From positions 9,015,396-9,079,395 of the forward strand of contig NC_089829.1 of assembly GCF_035046505.1 (NCBI RefSeq): a DNA stretch of 64,000 bases, written 5' to 3'. The notes below the pieces were generated by a model. The model had not been told where the DNA came from, ran no database searches, and saw nothing but the letters and a program-made list of their open reading frames with translations. This stretch comes from Tiliqua scincoides (Eukaryota; Chordata; Lepidosauria; Squamata; Scincidae). Position 1 is the stretch's first letter; each line of letters opens with the position of its first letter. The position numbers and the translations under genes are program-made. Below, piece after piece: positions 10,701 to 21,890 of the stretch.

Positions 10701-13700
10701 AATTTCCTTAAATTCAACTGTAGCTCCAGAGTGATGAAATCTGAGCCATTCCTAACATTTTCCTTTGAGGAATACAAGTTGTGCAAGTCTCAAATGAGCT
10801 CCTGGAACAAATTTCTTTCCAATCAGGGTTTTGTTTTGGAGAAACTGGGACTTCAAAGCCTGCTTGGAACACTTCGACTTCTGGTAAATGGAGTGCCTCC
10901 TTTCAAGGACCCATCAATTCTCATCCAAAACCAGGACTTTGATGAGGTGCCGGTGAGGATTTATCAGTCTAAAAAAACAGGCACTGAAAGAAAGAAAGCA
11001 GTCCTTTTCTTCCACGGAGGTGCGGGCACGTTTGGAAGCATCGGTAAGAAAGACATGTCAGGTTTATTGAAAATGTTGAACCCGCAAAAAAAAGTAATGC
11101 TTGATGATTAACAGCCCCATTAACAATGGGGCTAAACGATTCTGTGGCCACCCTTGGGCTGCCACAGAATTAAGAGACTCTGTGTCAGGCCACATGGCCC
11201 AACATGGAGGCTCTGGATGTGGCAAAGCAGAGCTGCACTGGTCCCACCTCCCTCCTGTTCCTTCTCCCAGCATGCCTCCACCATGGAACACCTCCTTCCT
11301 GCCTCCCCCCAACGTCCCCACTCACCTCTCCACTGCCCTATGGTCCATGCAATCATCAAGCAGCGGAGCACCAGCGATCCACCGGCACTAACCCAGCACC
11401 TCCTGGCACTGAGCTACCTCTGGCGGTGGGCTGGTATTGAGGGCCACAAATGTGCTTTATGGCATGTTTGCAACACTCACCACTGGTGGAGCACCAGTGG
11501 TATGAGCTCAGGATTGGGCTATGAGTCTTTTTCTTCTTCTTCTTAGCTGCAAGATCTCACAGAGCGTTGGTTAGGGATCTTGTAGTGTGATCTCATTGCA
11601 TAGTGTGATGAGATTTGTTGACCACATTTGAGGGAAAGCAAAGTTCATGCATTGACCTCATTGTGAACCTGTCCCTGTTCCCAGATGTGTGGGTGACTCT
11701 CTTTCTTGCCACATCCCTGCCAAAAGCAGGTTTTGTTGCTTTCCAAGGCAAGGCTGTGATCCCGGTGTGCTGATTCATGACTAGTTGGAGCAGGATGGGA
11801 AGTGCACTTGGGTGCAAGTCCACAATGAAAGCAAAGCATCATTTTGCACCTGGGTGCACATCCAGAGGTGTATGTTATGCATCCACATTCAATGGGTTTC
11901 AATGGGTTGTTTCAATGGCAGCCATCATCACCCAGGCAGAACAGAACAGGAAAAGAAGTGGTAAGCAGCAGGTTAATCAAATGTAGAAACAGCAGGGTAT
12001 AGTGCAGGGGTGTTAAAACTCATTTCCTATAGTGGGCCAATAGCATTCTCGGTGCTTGCTGAGGGCTGGAAGTGACATCATAAAGCAGGAAATGACATCA
12101 TTAAGCAGATTATGGCCAGAAACAAGCACTTTGTTCTCACATAGAAACTCATTAGCTGCAACTGACAGAAGAGAAAATGTGCAGATCTTGTTCAGATTTT
12201 CCAGATGTGAGAGAGCCCAATTATAAAGGTGGGCTGGAGAAACCACTTCTGGGGCTGCATCCAGCCCCCAGGCCTGATGTTTGTCACCCCTGGTATAGCA
12301 GCTGTGGTGCTGAACTTGGACCTGAAAGATCCAGGACAGCCATGAAGCTTCCTGGGTGCATTGGACCAGTCACATTCTCTCAATCTCATGTACCCCACAG
12401 GGTTGTTGTGAGGACAAAAAGGAGGGAAGGGACCATGTACTCCACCCTGAGCTTCTTGGAGGAAGGGTGGTATACAAAAATACAAAATAAATAAGAGAAT
12501 CAGTGACCAAACTCTAACAGATTAAGGAGATCAGTTACAGTTCTTCCTGCAATTGGTGGATAACCTGTTACACCAGTGTTTCTCAAACTGTGGGTCGGGA
12601 ACCACTAGGTGGATTGCGAGCCAATTTCATGTGAGTCCCTATTCATTTCAATATTTTATTTTTAATATATTAGACTTTATGCTACCATGGCATGTGACTG
12701 CATTGGGGAAATGTTATAGATCTGTACTTTTTAACAGGCTGCTCTGTATATGCTTTTAACAATGTTAGTAAATAGGACTTAAGCCTGGGAAATTGTGTGT
12801 AGGATTGCAGCCTAGGATCATTACAAATTTCCCTGGGAGGCTTCTCTGCTAGCCTGAGTGTGCGGCCACCAGCCATGAGCTCTGGTGGCCTCGTCATGCG
12901 TGCTGTTGCAGCAGCACTTCGGCCACTGTCATGGCACTTCTGCCAGGGGAGCAGATGTTCCACTGGTAGCCAGTACAGTTAAGACTGGGCTGTAAATCAG
13001 TCAGCCTGACTTCTCATTGGGACCCCTTCCCCAACAATCCCTTATCATAACTTTTAATTGCAGTGGTGCTTTTCTGTCCTTAAATGTATAATAACTGACA
13101 AATGCTGACTTTCAGATGCCTATGAGAGAATATGCCGGCATATCGCCAAAGAAACTGATTCCGTGGTGGTAGCTGTAGGGTAAGTGCTCATTTCAGAGAC
13201 GCGCCTCTTTTGCTTCTAGATAGCAGGGACATGCTGTGGGTGGGGAGGTAGGTGATGCAGAGCCTCCCTGCCAGAGTCCTTTGAAAAGCGCCGCTGTATG
13301 TGAGGTGTGCAAGCACATGCAACCCACACACTCCGCACATCCCTGCTAGATAATCAGGTGCTCTTCTGTTCATCGCAATCTTCTCCTCCATGCTGCCTCT
13401 TCTGTTCTATCCCTCTCTTCCTTTTTGAATCCAAGGACTGGATCAGGAAAGTTCATCAATCCTCCACCTGAGGCAACCCCCTCAGTCAGCCTCAGAAAGT
13501 GATCTTAATTCTGGGCAGGTTGATATGGAAAATGACAATGCCAGTGGGGAATCTTCGGCTATACAAAGGGGGTATATACAAGACACTTCCCCTGCACTCA
13601 GTGGCATAGCTAGCAGGGGGTGGGGGCAGAAAACATTTGGTGACACCCTTAGGATATGTGTGACACCACTAGTGGTCAAAATTGTGCAAACCTTGTTGTT

Positions 13701-15699
13701 TGTGAATAATACCATAAAATTATATATCATTCGATAGGTAATTTAATGCAGAAACTGTCGATTATGTTCTATCAAAAGTTATAGTCAGATAACCAGAAGA
13801 GGAAAACTCAATTGCATTATGTAACAAAAAGTGAATTTCTTTAACTCAAAACTGACCAATGAGACTGATTGTTCCAAGAGCCAGTGAGATATTGTTAAGA
13901 CACAGCATGGAACCAATAAGTTGTTAGCAGTGCCAACTTTCATTTCCATGTATCAGAGCTAATACTGGAACTCATATTCTGTTGTGTCAATGCCATCAAG
14001 TTGGCCTCTGGTTTTGTGTTTTGTTTTTGTTGATTACTGATTTGTTGAGTGACCTTTACTGTTATACAGTAAAATAAATAAATAAATAAAATTAATGAGG
14101 GTGACACCAACCCTAGTGATGCCACTGGTGGGAATGTTGGATGTTGTTGGTCACTTGCTTAGATGTCTGTTAAAGTGGACCCCAGAATCTGGTTGAGGGT
14201 GGGATCATGGAGAGGGGGACATGTGGGGGGCTAATATTGGGAGGGGTGGTGGAAAGGTTCTTATATTGCAAACAGGGAGATGAGTAGCGGACAATGGATG
14301 GAAGGATTACTATTGGGGATATTAATTGTGACTTCTGATGGGAATGGGAACTGGGAATAGGTGGAGAGGGTTACATACATCTAACCATGTAAAGTTTATA
14401 ATCATTGCAGGAAAGAAATGTTCTCATGGGTTTTGCTTGCATGCAAAGTCTTTCAGGTCACACAGAGTTCCTGCAGCTTGTTGAATAGGAGGAGGGGGTT
14501 GGAAGTTGATGTGGGGGTGGAAAGTGGGGTGTTGCTGGTCATTGGCTTCGATGACTTTAAAAGTGGATTCTGTGGACTATAGATCTACCAGTAGTTATTA
14601 ACTATGATGGCTACACTGAATCTCTAGATGCCCAGGCAGTATATAACTGAGTACTACGCACAGGGGAGGGCAGAGAATTTCATCCCAGTTTGTGGGGAAA
14701 TGTACACCATGTTTATTTTCTGGCCATTATTGTTATTCATGGCATGTCATGACTATACTGAAAATAATTTTGTTGTAGGTGGGGTCAAATTATGGGCCCC
14801 AGGTGTCAAGTGACCTAGCTATACCTCTGCCTACACTTGCAGTCGACAGATGAAAGCAGAGGAAAGAGTTTTTTCACACTTTCGATCAAGCACTGTGATT
14901 ACATTGCTGTTTCCATAGGTATCATGTGGCTCCTGAGAATCCTTATCCAAACCAATATACTGAATGTCTCAAGGCTACAGTCCATCTGATGAAGAATTCA
15001 GAGGCCTATCAGGTGGACTCCTCCCGTGTCATTCTTAGTGGTGACAGCTTTGGAGCAACTTTGGCCACTTATGTTTGCCAGTTACTGGTAAACAGACAAG
15101 ACCTCCCCAAATTGTACGCCCAAGTCTTAATCTATCCGGCACTACAGGGAATAGACTTCTCTTTGCCTTCGTATCAACAGAACCGCAGAGTCCCACTCCT
15201 GTGGTCTGAACTTATAGCCTATTTTGGCTGCCGTTTCCTTAACACAGACCTGTCCATCCTGAACGATATTTTAAAAAATTGCCACGTTCCTGAGGCGATC
15301 AGGCTGAAGTATAGGAAGTGGGTAAGTGCAGACCTCATTCCGGAAGAGTTCAAGGTCAGAGGCTACAAACCAGAAGACTTTGCCTTGCGTCAATTTAAGC
15401 CAAAGGTATATGAAGAAATGAAGCAGGTTTTTGAAGTTTCATTTTCACCACTTCTTGCCGAAGATGCTATCATCAGCAAGCTCCCCCAGACGTGCCTGGT
15501 GACCTGCGAATTTGATCCACTCAGAGACGACGGACTGTTGTACAAGAAACGGTTGGAAGACCATGGTGTGCCGGTCACGTGGCTCCACATTAAGGATGGC
15601 GGCCACGGAATGGCTGTCCTTTTTGGCTATGGAGTCTTCTCATTACCGTCTGCAGAACGAATTGTGAGGGACACCACAACATTTATCAAAAATGTATGA
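7163..15699 (+). CDS. AADACL4: Gene A: arylacetamide deacetylase-like esterase (AADACL3/4 group), four exons, intact
   Basis: Coding exons are 7163-7336, 10827-11043, 13116-13179 and 14919-15699; splice phases 0, 1 and 2 agree and give 411 aa, close to human AADACL4 (about 407). Family members are ER-bound serine hydrolases that cleave ester or amide bonds of lipids and xenobiotics; the substrate here is unknown. Residues 5-32 form a hydrophobic signal-anchor helix. HGGA (121-124) is the oxyanion-hole motif. GDSFG puts the nucleophile at Ser195; Asp351 (EFDPLRDDG) and His381 (DGGHG) complete the triad. The signature EKLG opens exon 2. Ala follows GDSFG where relatives have Gly. The start ATG has G at -3 and +4. 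All introns have GT-AG ends. AADACL3 versus AADACL4 orthology cannot be settled by eye. Faces loci B and C tail to tail. Confidence 0.92.
7478..7560. mobile_element. Degraded short PIF/Harbinger-like MITE in gene A intron 1
   Basis: GGCTGCAACCCTAT, then GAGTAAGCCCCACTGAAC, match in reduced form the short MITE at 10607-10698, in the opposite orientation. The ends are too worn to read a target duplication. Confidence 0.4.
7697..8400 (-). mobile_element. L2-type LINE, RT C-terminus and 3' UTR, antisense in gene A intron 1
   Basis: A long TTA/ATT run (7697-7770) is the element's simple-repeat tail. Reading the - strand back from there, 8047-8397 encodes LPIRFRVQFKVLVLTFKALY, GPGYLRDHLLPYNPARP and VVAPTLWNSLPLDL, nearly identical to the better copy at 46630-47580. 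The upstream part of the RT is missing. Confidence 0.8.
8405..8565 (-). mobile_element. L2-type LINE, endonuclease N-terminal scrap, antisense
   Basis: The - strand reads NTRSMNNKTCIIWDLILDEK then ADLVCITETWL, the start of an APE-type endonuclease domain. It lies directly before the RT C-terminus at 7697-8400 on the same strand, so most of the element between them has been deleted. Confidence 0.6.
8582..9270. other. Gene A intron 1, no feature recognised
   Basis: About 690 bp without named repeats, apart from a short ATC run at 9073-9085. I see no exon-like segment. Confidence 0.4.
9274..9775. mobile_element. Long PIF/Harbinger-like MITE in gene A intron 1
   Basis: Ends are TTGCACAATCC and GGATTGTGTCC, flanked by TTA at 9271-9273 and 9776-9778. 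The left part (GCTTGCGCTGGAACAGGAAG) and the middle (GTTAAGATCTGGCATAACTG) match the 5786, 28452 and 54945 copies. Non-coding. Confidence 0.8.
10274..10572. mobile_element. hAT-type MITE with perfect 8-bp target duplication
   Basis: It starts CAGGGGTCTCCAAA and ends GGTTTGGAGAGCCTTG, inverted ends. ATGTAAAC flanks both sides exactly (10266-10273 and 10573-10580). Relatives lie at 20960-21422 and 34888-35205. It sits in gene A intron 1. Confidence 0.88.
10607..10698. mobile_element. Short PIF/Harbinger-like MITE
   Basis: It begins GAGCCCAATCC and ends GATTTGCAGCC; TCA flanks both sides (10604-10606 and 10699-10701). The inner ACTCAGAAGTAAG is shared with 36686-36776. Immediately upstream, GGATTGGGTCC (10593-10603) looks like the right end of another family member abutting the same TCA. 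Confidence 0.65.
10827..11043 (+). CDS. AADACL4: Gene A exon 2 (HGG oxyanion motif)
   Basis: 217 nt, the same length as locus C exon 2. The acceptor is TTCCAATCAG. It opens with GFVLEKLGLQ, contains DFDEVPVRIY and ends in FFHGGAGTFGSI plus one nt. The donor is GTAAG, phase 1. Confidence 0.9.
11110..11530. repeat. Probable decayed MITE in gene A intron 2
   Basis: GC-rich sequence ending in CAGGATTGGGC resembles the right end of the 11-nt-ended family. The left end is not clear. It contains no exon. Confidence 0.35.
12005..12292. mobile_element. hAT-type MITE, GGGCTGCATCC family
   Basis: Ends are CAGGGGTGTTAAAAC and GTTTGTCACCCCTG. Flanks GTATAGTG (11997-12004) and GTATAGCA (12293-12300) form an 8-bp duplication with two mismatches. 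The interior GAAGTGACATCATAAAGCAG and GGGCTGCATCCAGCCCCC match the copy at 589-933. Gene A intron 2. Confidence 0.8.
12574..12790 (+). mobile_element. hAT-type element, left end (CAGTGTTTCTCAAACTG family)
   Basis: The start CAGTGTTTCTCAAACTGTGG, followed by an ACCACTAGGTGG block, is the left end of a family whose opposite end is seen inverted at 25728-25769. The right end has decayed, so no target duplication can be read. Confidence 0.6.
13116..13179 (+). CDS. AADACL4: Gene A exon 3
   Basis: 64 nt between a CTTTCAG acceptor and a GTAAG donor. It encodes AYERICRHIAKETDSVVVAV with split codons at both ends (phases 1 and 2). The AYERIC start recurs in locus B exon 3. Confidence 0.88.
13597..14132. 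repeat. Dispersed repeat (CAGTGGCATAGCTAG family)
   Basis: The left end CAGTGGCATAGCTAG and the right end CCCTAGTGATGCCACTG are inverted, suggesting a hAT-like MITE. The inner GAATAATACCATAAAATTAT matches, inverted, repeats near 29265, 30030 and 34815. Flanking 8-mers do not match. Located in gene A intron 3. Confidence 0.5.
14590..14830. repeat. Second partial copy of the CAGTGGCATAGCTAG family
   Basis: TATTTTCTGGCCATTATTGT, and the close GTCAAGTGACCTAGCTATAC, match the copy at about 28990-29325 in inverted orientation. It lies just before the branch region of gene A exon 4. Confidence 0.45.
14919..15699 (+). CDS. AADACL4: Gene A exon 4 (nucleophile, Asp, His, stop)
   Basis: 781 nt including TGA. 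The acceptor is TTTCCATAG. It starts YHVAPENPYPNQ and contains SGDSFGATLA, SLPSYQQN, KLPQTCLVTCEFDPLRDDG and KDGGHGMA, the C-terminal half of the alpha/beta-hydrolase fold. Confidence 0.93.
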
Positions 15700-15712
15700 G
15701 ATGCCTTTCCCA

Positions 15713-15718
15713 AATAAA
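15713..15718 (+). terminator. Poly(A) signal of gene A
   Basis: AATAAA lies 13 nt after the stop codon of gene A, giving a very short 3' UTR if used. Confidence 0.6.
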
Positions 15719-15719
15719 A

Positions 15720-16519
15720 AGCAATGATCAACACAACATCGTGCTTTGTTTCTGAAATGTGGCACTTGTGGAAACATTCATCATTCAAAGAGGCAATGAT
15801 GGCTCCCTCCTCTTCCCCACCCACACAAAATATCAGTGAAGACCAGAGATTCCAAGTGCAATTCGATCCCCCACCATGCTATAGCATGCAGCCACAACAA
15901 AAAGGCCTGCAGTCACCTATGGGTCTCCTTGGACATTTTAGTGGCTTATTTCCAATGAGAGAGGAAGGTTGGGGATGTCTTGGAAGGGGCATTTGAGATG
16001 TGCATAACTCCCAGTAGAACCACCTCTTCCCACCCCCTCCCTGTCCCCAGTTCCTCCCCAACATACCCCATTCCTCCCACTCCCCACCCCTGACTAGCTT
16101 AAACCCATTTTCCACCATAGACGTGTTTGCACAACTTTTAAAAAGTTGCATTTTTGCAACTATTCAAGGGAACCTCCAGAGAAATATTTAAAGAAAAAAA
16201 ATTCAAAGTGTTTCCACATACCTGAAAACAATTGTGTTTTGTAACCTATGGTGGTCTACATGCATGTTTTTTACCTGCCTGCAGTGTTGACTATTAATTC
16301 CTATGGAAACCATGCAAGAAACCTGAACTCACCCCAAAAATCTTTTTTTAAAAGACCCACCTGGTCTTACTGGGCAGACAGCTGTTCCAAGATCTTGCAG
16401 ACGAGGGCCCCAGTGTGATCCTCCTGGAGTAAGAACTGCTTTCTCGAAAAACCCAATTTTTTACATTGCTTTGGGCTGCAGCAAGAGCAAGATTAGGTGT
16501 TTTGCAGGCTTTTGATACA
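15720..16519. other. Intergenic, no gene recognised
   Basis: About 800 bp downstream of gene A. No domain-bearing frame and no repeat that I can name. The part at 16340-16465 has the look of an old repeat. Confidence 0.35.
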
Positions 16520-16701
16520 GGGCCCAATCCTATCCAATTTTCCAGCACTGATGCAGGTGCAATGCAGCTCCGATATAAGAGAACATACACTCCCTTATTT
16601 CGAGGAGGCCTCCATTTTGCCCCCCCCCCCACTACAGGATGCAGTGCACGCCCCATTAGCACGGCTGCACCAGGGCTGGAAAATTGGATAGGATTGGGCC
16701 C
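16520..16701. mobile_element. Compact PIF/Harbinger-like MITE with 27-bp inverted repeats
   Basis: GGGCCCAATCCTATCCAATT... at the left is mirrored exactly by ...AATTGGATAGGATTGGGCCC at the right over 27 bp. ACA flanks both sides (16517-16519, 16702-16704). At 182 bp it is the best-preserved member of the 11-nt-ended family for reading the termini. Confidence 0.85.
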
Positions 16702-16704
16702 ACA

Positions 16705-17939
16705 GTCTGCTACTTATCTCTCATCCCCTGTAATGAGCAGGAGACAGAATTCTTCTTTACTCTTCTTGACCTTCGTGCTCTGTGAATAGCTTGAAAAAAT
16801 CTTCTTTTTGTATCAGATCTGTGGGAACACCTTGAAATTGTTCCAAAGACATGTTTGGAAATTATTGTGTCACTTTTTGGAGGCCCTCTGAACACATTGA
16901 GCAAACACACCTTTTGATATAAAATGGGTATGTGAACGGAATTAGAGGTGTTTGCACAATCTCTTCAAATTTCTTTAGCAAATAATTGCAGTTGTTTGTT
17001 TGTACCTGAAAGCTTTAAATTCAGAATTCAGGTTGGTCTGTTGTTGTCAATGTTCACATGTTGATCAACCTATAGATCTCTATTGAGAAAGAGCCTCTTT
17101 AAATAAATGCATATGAAGAGGTTCCACTTTTGTTTGTTCATTGACTATAGGACACTTCTAATAATTCCTCCCTCTTCCTTCCATCCATCCTGAGCCTCAC
17201 TCCTGAACATTCTTACACGTTCAGCCTTTGGCCTAAATGGAATCCCTTTATCACATGTTGTGCCATGTTGGCTTTCCTACTTGCCCATTATGCGAGGAGT
17301 CATACGACAAGGAAGATCTCCTGTGTTAGGATTCATGACCCATGTAATTGTCACCAAGGAGAGTCCTTGTTTTCTGATACCTATCCCTGCTAAAGCATTG
17401 TTCTCATACCATCCCTTGGTCTGTCTTTTGGGGATGCCGTCATAAGATATTGTTACCATGGCATGCATTGGGTTGTCCTTCTTCAGAATTCAGCTCCCTT
17501 CGGGGCCAGTTGAACATCCTCAAGTGCTAAAGGCAATGCCGCCAATACTGCTGACCTTCTTCCATGATGCCTTCTCGTGTCCAATGCATCTCTGTTCTCA
17601 CCCAGCAGCACATCGGATGCCACTGATGAGGCTGAAAGAGAGCATCATGACTGAGTGGGGATTTGAACCTGGTTTCCCTCCCTGGTCCAACATTCAACCC
17701 ATCCTTCATCAACCTGGTGTCCATGGGTTGTGTCTAGTGGCCCCTGCCTGTCATCTACTGCCCCTGTCTTTCCCCCTGCTTCTCCTGTGACCTGCCAACC
17801 TCTGACCTGACTGCCATTTGCTTCCACCTGCTGAGGTGGAAGCAGCAGTAGGTTGATAAGAGGTGGAAAGACTGTAAAGGAGAAGGAAATCACAGAGGAG
17901 GCAGTGGTAGGATGGTAGAGAAGAAGCCAATGCCTAGAT
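16705..17939. other. Intergenic, no gene recognised
   Basis: About 1.2 kb without recognisable coding content. Short frames here show no domains. Confidence 0.35.
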
Positions 17940-19166
17940 GAACAGCATGGAGACCCCACCTGATTTGGGGCCAGCACCAGTCCTTCAATGCTACCCCCAT
18001 TCCTTGGTGCCCACTGGCACTTTTAGATGGGAACCACTGAATTTCTCTGGTTCTTCATTAACTTCATTTCACAGAAATATCTCAAGCACATGAGAGAGGG
18101 CAGCGCATCAGCATCCACAGGACTTCAGCACTGCAAGGGCCATTTTTCTGTCTTGCTCCCACTCTTGTTTACAAGCAGTTCTTTGAGGCCTGCACTGTTT
18201 GCAGACAGGATATGGATCTGTTCATGCTCAGTCCTGGCTTGGTTGGACAGAGCTGCACATGCAGCGTCTGGGTGCAAGGATGCTCAATTAGTCAGCACCA
18301 GCGATGGGGAAGTGTACATAGGGGCATTCGCACAGAAATCCGCCCCAGATATTCTGTACCCAAGTACAATATAATGTATGAATAGCTTTTATGACAGCCA
18401 GTTGCGATCCTGTGTCAGCCAGGGCCAGCAACACAAAATGCTGTCCACCCCACCTCCAATGGGCATGTAGGGAGGCCTTCTGAGAGCCAGAGTGGACACC
18501 CGATGCCTTCCCAGCCCTCGGAGGCCCTCTGTAGTTGCCCGGTGGGGGGGGAGAGGGGGCAAGGGGGGCTGTTCCTGGCCCTGATGAAATTTGGATGTGA
18601 TGCCTTTCTGGGGCCAGGGAGCTTGCGGGCATTAGAAAGGATTGTTAAAAAAAAATGGGAGGGGGTCACGGTGCTGCCCTCTGGGCGGCACCACTGGGCA
18701 TTTGCCCCCTTGACCTCCCCCCCCAAGTATACCAGCGATGACAGCAGCAACAGGGCAAGTATCCTGGGTTGAAGTATTTCATTCTAAATGTGAACAAGAA
18801 GAGCTAGGGTGATGGATACGGTTGTCAGGAGTCCCAATGGCCACCAGGTGTCACCAAAGGAACCTGTTCACTTCTATGCTCTTCTCCAGCAACCCAAAAC
18901 AGGGAGGAGGGTGGATTGTGAACTGCTGAATTTCTCCCTGGATTTGCAGATTCCAGGGAAACTCCTAGCACTAAGCTGAGGATCCTTCCAGAGTTGGGTG
19001 CGCACATTTGTTTGAATGCTGCTGTGAACGTAAGAAGGAGTCTTCAGCTAATGAGACCAGCAGTCTCTCTCACTCAGCTCTGTCCACGGGCCGGCAGAAG
19101 CTCTCTAGGAGTTCAGGCAGTAGTCAGATTCCGGTTGTGCTGGTCAGCGTACAAGGGGGGCCCATA
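17940..19166. repeat. Dispersed 1.2-kb repeat 'Z', copy 1 (uninterrupted)
   Basis: It matches copy 2, which is split into 54858-56199 and 63119-63866. Shared landmarks are GGAGACCCCACCTGATTTG, ACAGGATATGGATC, CAGCGATGGGGAAGTGTACA, AATGCTGTCC and GGTTGTCAGGAGTCCCAATG. Copy 1 lacks the MITE, the RTE-like LINE and the 6.9-kb DIRS-bounded block present in copy 2, so it shows the empty state of all three sites. I see no coding function; it could be a retroelement remnant or a segmental duplication. Confidence 0.75.
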
Positions 19167-19366
19167 ATGTCGACCAGCAGCTCTCAAACATTTCAATCTT
19201 TGGAACCTTTTAGACTCTTAAATGGAGCCTCGGGGAGCCCCACCACTATATGTGCAGAGTCTTGGGCAGCTTCAGAGCATGGGCACATGCATGGAGTGGC
19301 ACAATGCTGAACAGATGACGGCCACTTATGGTGTGCTCGTGAAGCCCCTGAAGAAGGGTCAGGGAG

Positions 19367-21890
19367 TCGGGGACGTTTTTCAGGACCAGCTCCTGGGAAC
19401 ACCTTGTTTCTCACCTGAAACTGCGGGTCTAGAGATCTAGAAGATCTGGTAACGATTGCCAGGAGAGGGATGGTTATTCTGATGGCGTTAAAGTATCTGG
19501 AGCTTGAAAGCTCGGCTGGGGGGCTAGCCTTTCAGGACTTTGCCAGCAAGACAGTGAAGGAGACGCGGAGCTTTGAACCATGACAAACTGCTGAACCCCT
19601 TGTGGGAGATCATATTCTGAAAGAAGATACTGGGAAGAACAAAGTAAGTGCTGCTTGTGTTATGTAAACCCTGGTTTTAACGGATTGATTTGGCTCAACT
19701 CTTTGAAGGAGAAAGGAGAGAGGGGAAAGATTCTGCCACCTCACTGTGGATTTTTATATTTAGAAGATTGTTGAGCATTTGGTGTTATATGGAGAATATG
19801 CAGCATGATTTCATCGATATATTTTCTAAATGTGTAGCCCTGTATTGGATATAAATTCTTCTTATCAGACTCTGGACTTGGGACTATTTTGGATTTTCTT
19901 AGATCGCGGAAGGATATCGTGAAGTGTGGAGTGGAAAATAGAACTTTGTCTTTAGCAGAGAGGGAAAAATTCCTCACATTCCATTGTAGAAGAGAGTTGT
20001 CTATGACATCTAGTGACATCTGGTGGACTGGAAAATAATTACAAAGAGAAATGACTGACTTTGGAACAAGAGTGGAAAAACTGCATGTTGGAAAAAATGG
20101 ATGAATTGCTGGTATTGACACAAAGACAGGTGATTCGGTCTTTGCAGATCCAGATCAGCGTGGAAATTTTGGGCAGGCAAGTGTCTGGGCTGAGTGAGAT
20201 GGAAGGCGAAGACATAGCATTGGAGACAGACAACTATGGATCAACAATCTGAGCTATTGCTGGATGAGGCAAACTGGAAGAGAGGATTGAGGAAGATACT
20301 GGATCAGAATAGAGAGGAGGCATTTCGATTGACAGACCTTGAAGACATCGGTCAAGAAATTGGTCAAAGGGTCAAGATGACTTATCGGGACTTGGATTTG
20401 TGGGGAGGAGTAGGGAGAGGTTGCATTTTAAGGAAGGAATTATTGAAACAGATTTGTAGGAAGTTTATTAGGAAAAAAAAGGAAAAAAAATGAAAAATGA
20501 AATAGAGGGAAGTTAAAGTTTAGAGATGATGTGAGATGCAAATTGAAATTTAAGATACTGATATGATCTAGTAGTTATATAATATTTGATTGGGATAAGA
20601 GAATATATAGGTCAGTATTTTGTAGGTCAATTTTGTAAGTTAATTTTGATGAATTAGAAGTGGAATTTATTGATGGGGATGATCTGGAATATATGGAAAT
20701 GATTTGATAGATTGATTTATATTTAGATTTATGGTATGTATTTAGTAGAAAAAAATTGTATTAGAATAAGTTGTATAAATGAGTTTAGAATTTTATTGAA
20801 AGAGGGAAAATAATGAACGGTGGAAAAAGATGCAGAGTGATAGTTAAAGTTTAGAGTTAAAATGTAGAAATTGGTTAGAGTATATATGTTATTAAAATGT
20901 TGTATTTTTAGATATTAATAATTTTAGAATGTTATAGGTTAATTGGAGATGGTATAGAGCAGGGGTGTCCAAAGTTTTTGGCAGGAGGGCTACATCATCT
21001 CTCTGACACTGTGTTGGGGGCCGAGGAAAAAAAGAATTAATTTACATTGAAAATTTGAATAAATTTACATAAGTTTACATAAATGAATATATTAAAGATG
21101 AACTTATATGAATGAATGAAGGTCTTGAAATAGCTCAAGGTCTATAAAGGTCTTGCACAATGCAAGGTTGGCCTTTCCTTTGCTGCTGCTACTGCATCAC
21201 AGACCTGAAACAGCAAACAGTGGAGGAAGCCCTCATCCCACAGCTCACGCGAGAGGTCAGACAGTCGCCCTCAGGCTGAGAGCAGTTGCATTGGGCCAGT
21301 GAGGGCTCCAACAAATCTCCAGAGAGCCAGAGGCTCATTGGAGACTGGGGGATCCCTGAGGGCCGCATTGAGAGGCCTTGAGGGCTGCATGTGGTCCCAG
21401 GGCCGGGGTTTGGGCACCCCTGGTATAGAGGTTAGAGAAAGAGAAATGATATATTCAGTTATAATGACATTAACAATTGTAAAATTTTGTATACTACTAA
21501 TTTGAGATGTTATAGAGGTTATAGATAGAGAAATGATATACTTGGTTATTATGATATCAACAGTTGTAAAATCTAGTATATGAGATATTGATAAGAATTT
21601 AGAATTTTAATGAAGAGAGAGAATTATGATGATGATGGAAATGATGAAAGAAAGTATAGAAACAGAAAGAAAGTATAGAAACTTTAGATAATTTTTAGAT
21701 AATTTCCTTTAGATAATGTATTTAGATAATTTTTTTTTCTCTTTTCTCCTTTTTATTTGTAGAATGAGATTTTAGTATAGGTATATGGTATCCTGCAAAC
21801 CCAATGTTGTTATGTATATTTATGTTCTTATGTGTGTTTGGTTTTTTTGTTTGTTTGTAGAAAAACAATAAAAAAATTATTATATAAAAA
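19367..21890 (+). mobile_element. L1-like LINE (ORF1-containing, no RT), middle layer of the nest
   Basis: A 16-bp duplication, AAGAAGGGTCAGGGAG (19351-19366) and AAGAGGGGTCAGGGAG (21891-21906), brackets the insert, with an A-rich tail (AACAATAAAAAAATTATTAT) on the right. This is the mark of target-primed reverse transcription. Broken frames at 20061-20493 encode a charged, helical stretch (LEKMDELLVLTQR; EILGRQVSGLSEMEGEDIA) resembling an L1 ORF1 region. No endonuclease or RT is present, so the copy is a non-autonomous derivative, HAL1-like in layout, or heavily deleted. Confidence 0.7.
20960..21422. mobile_element. hAT-type MITE (inner layer of the nest)
   Basis: It starts CAGGGGTGTCCAAAG and ends GGTTTGGGCACCCCTG. 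GTATAGAG flanks both sides exactly (20952-20959 and 21423-21430). Same broad family as 10274-10572. It inserted into the L1-like LINE. Confidence 0.9.
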
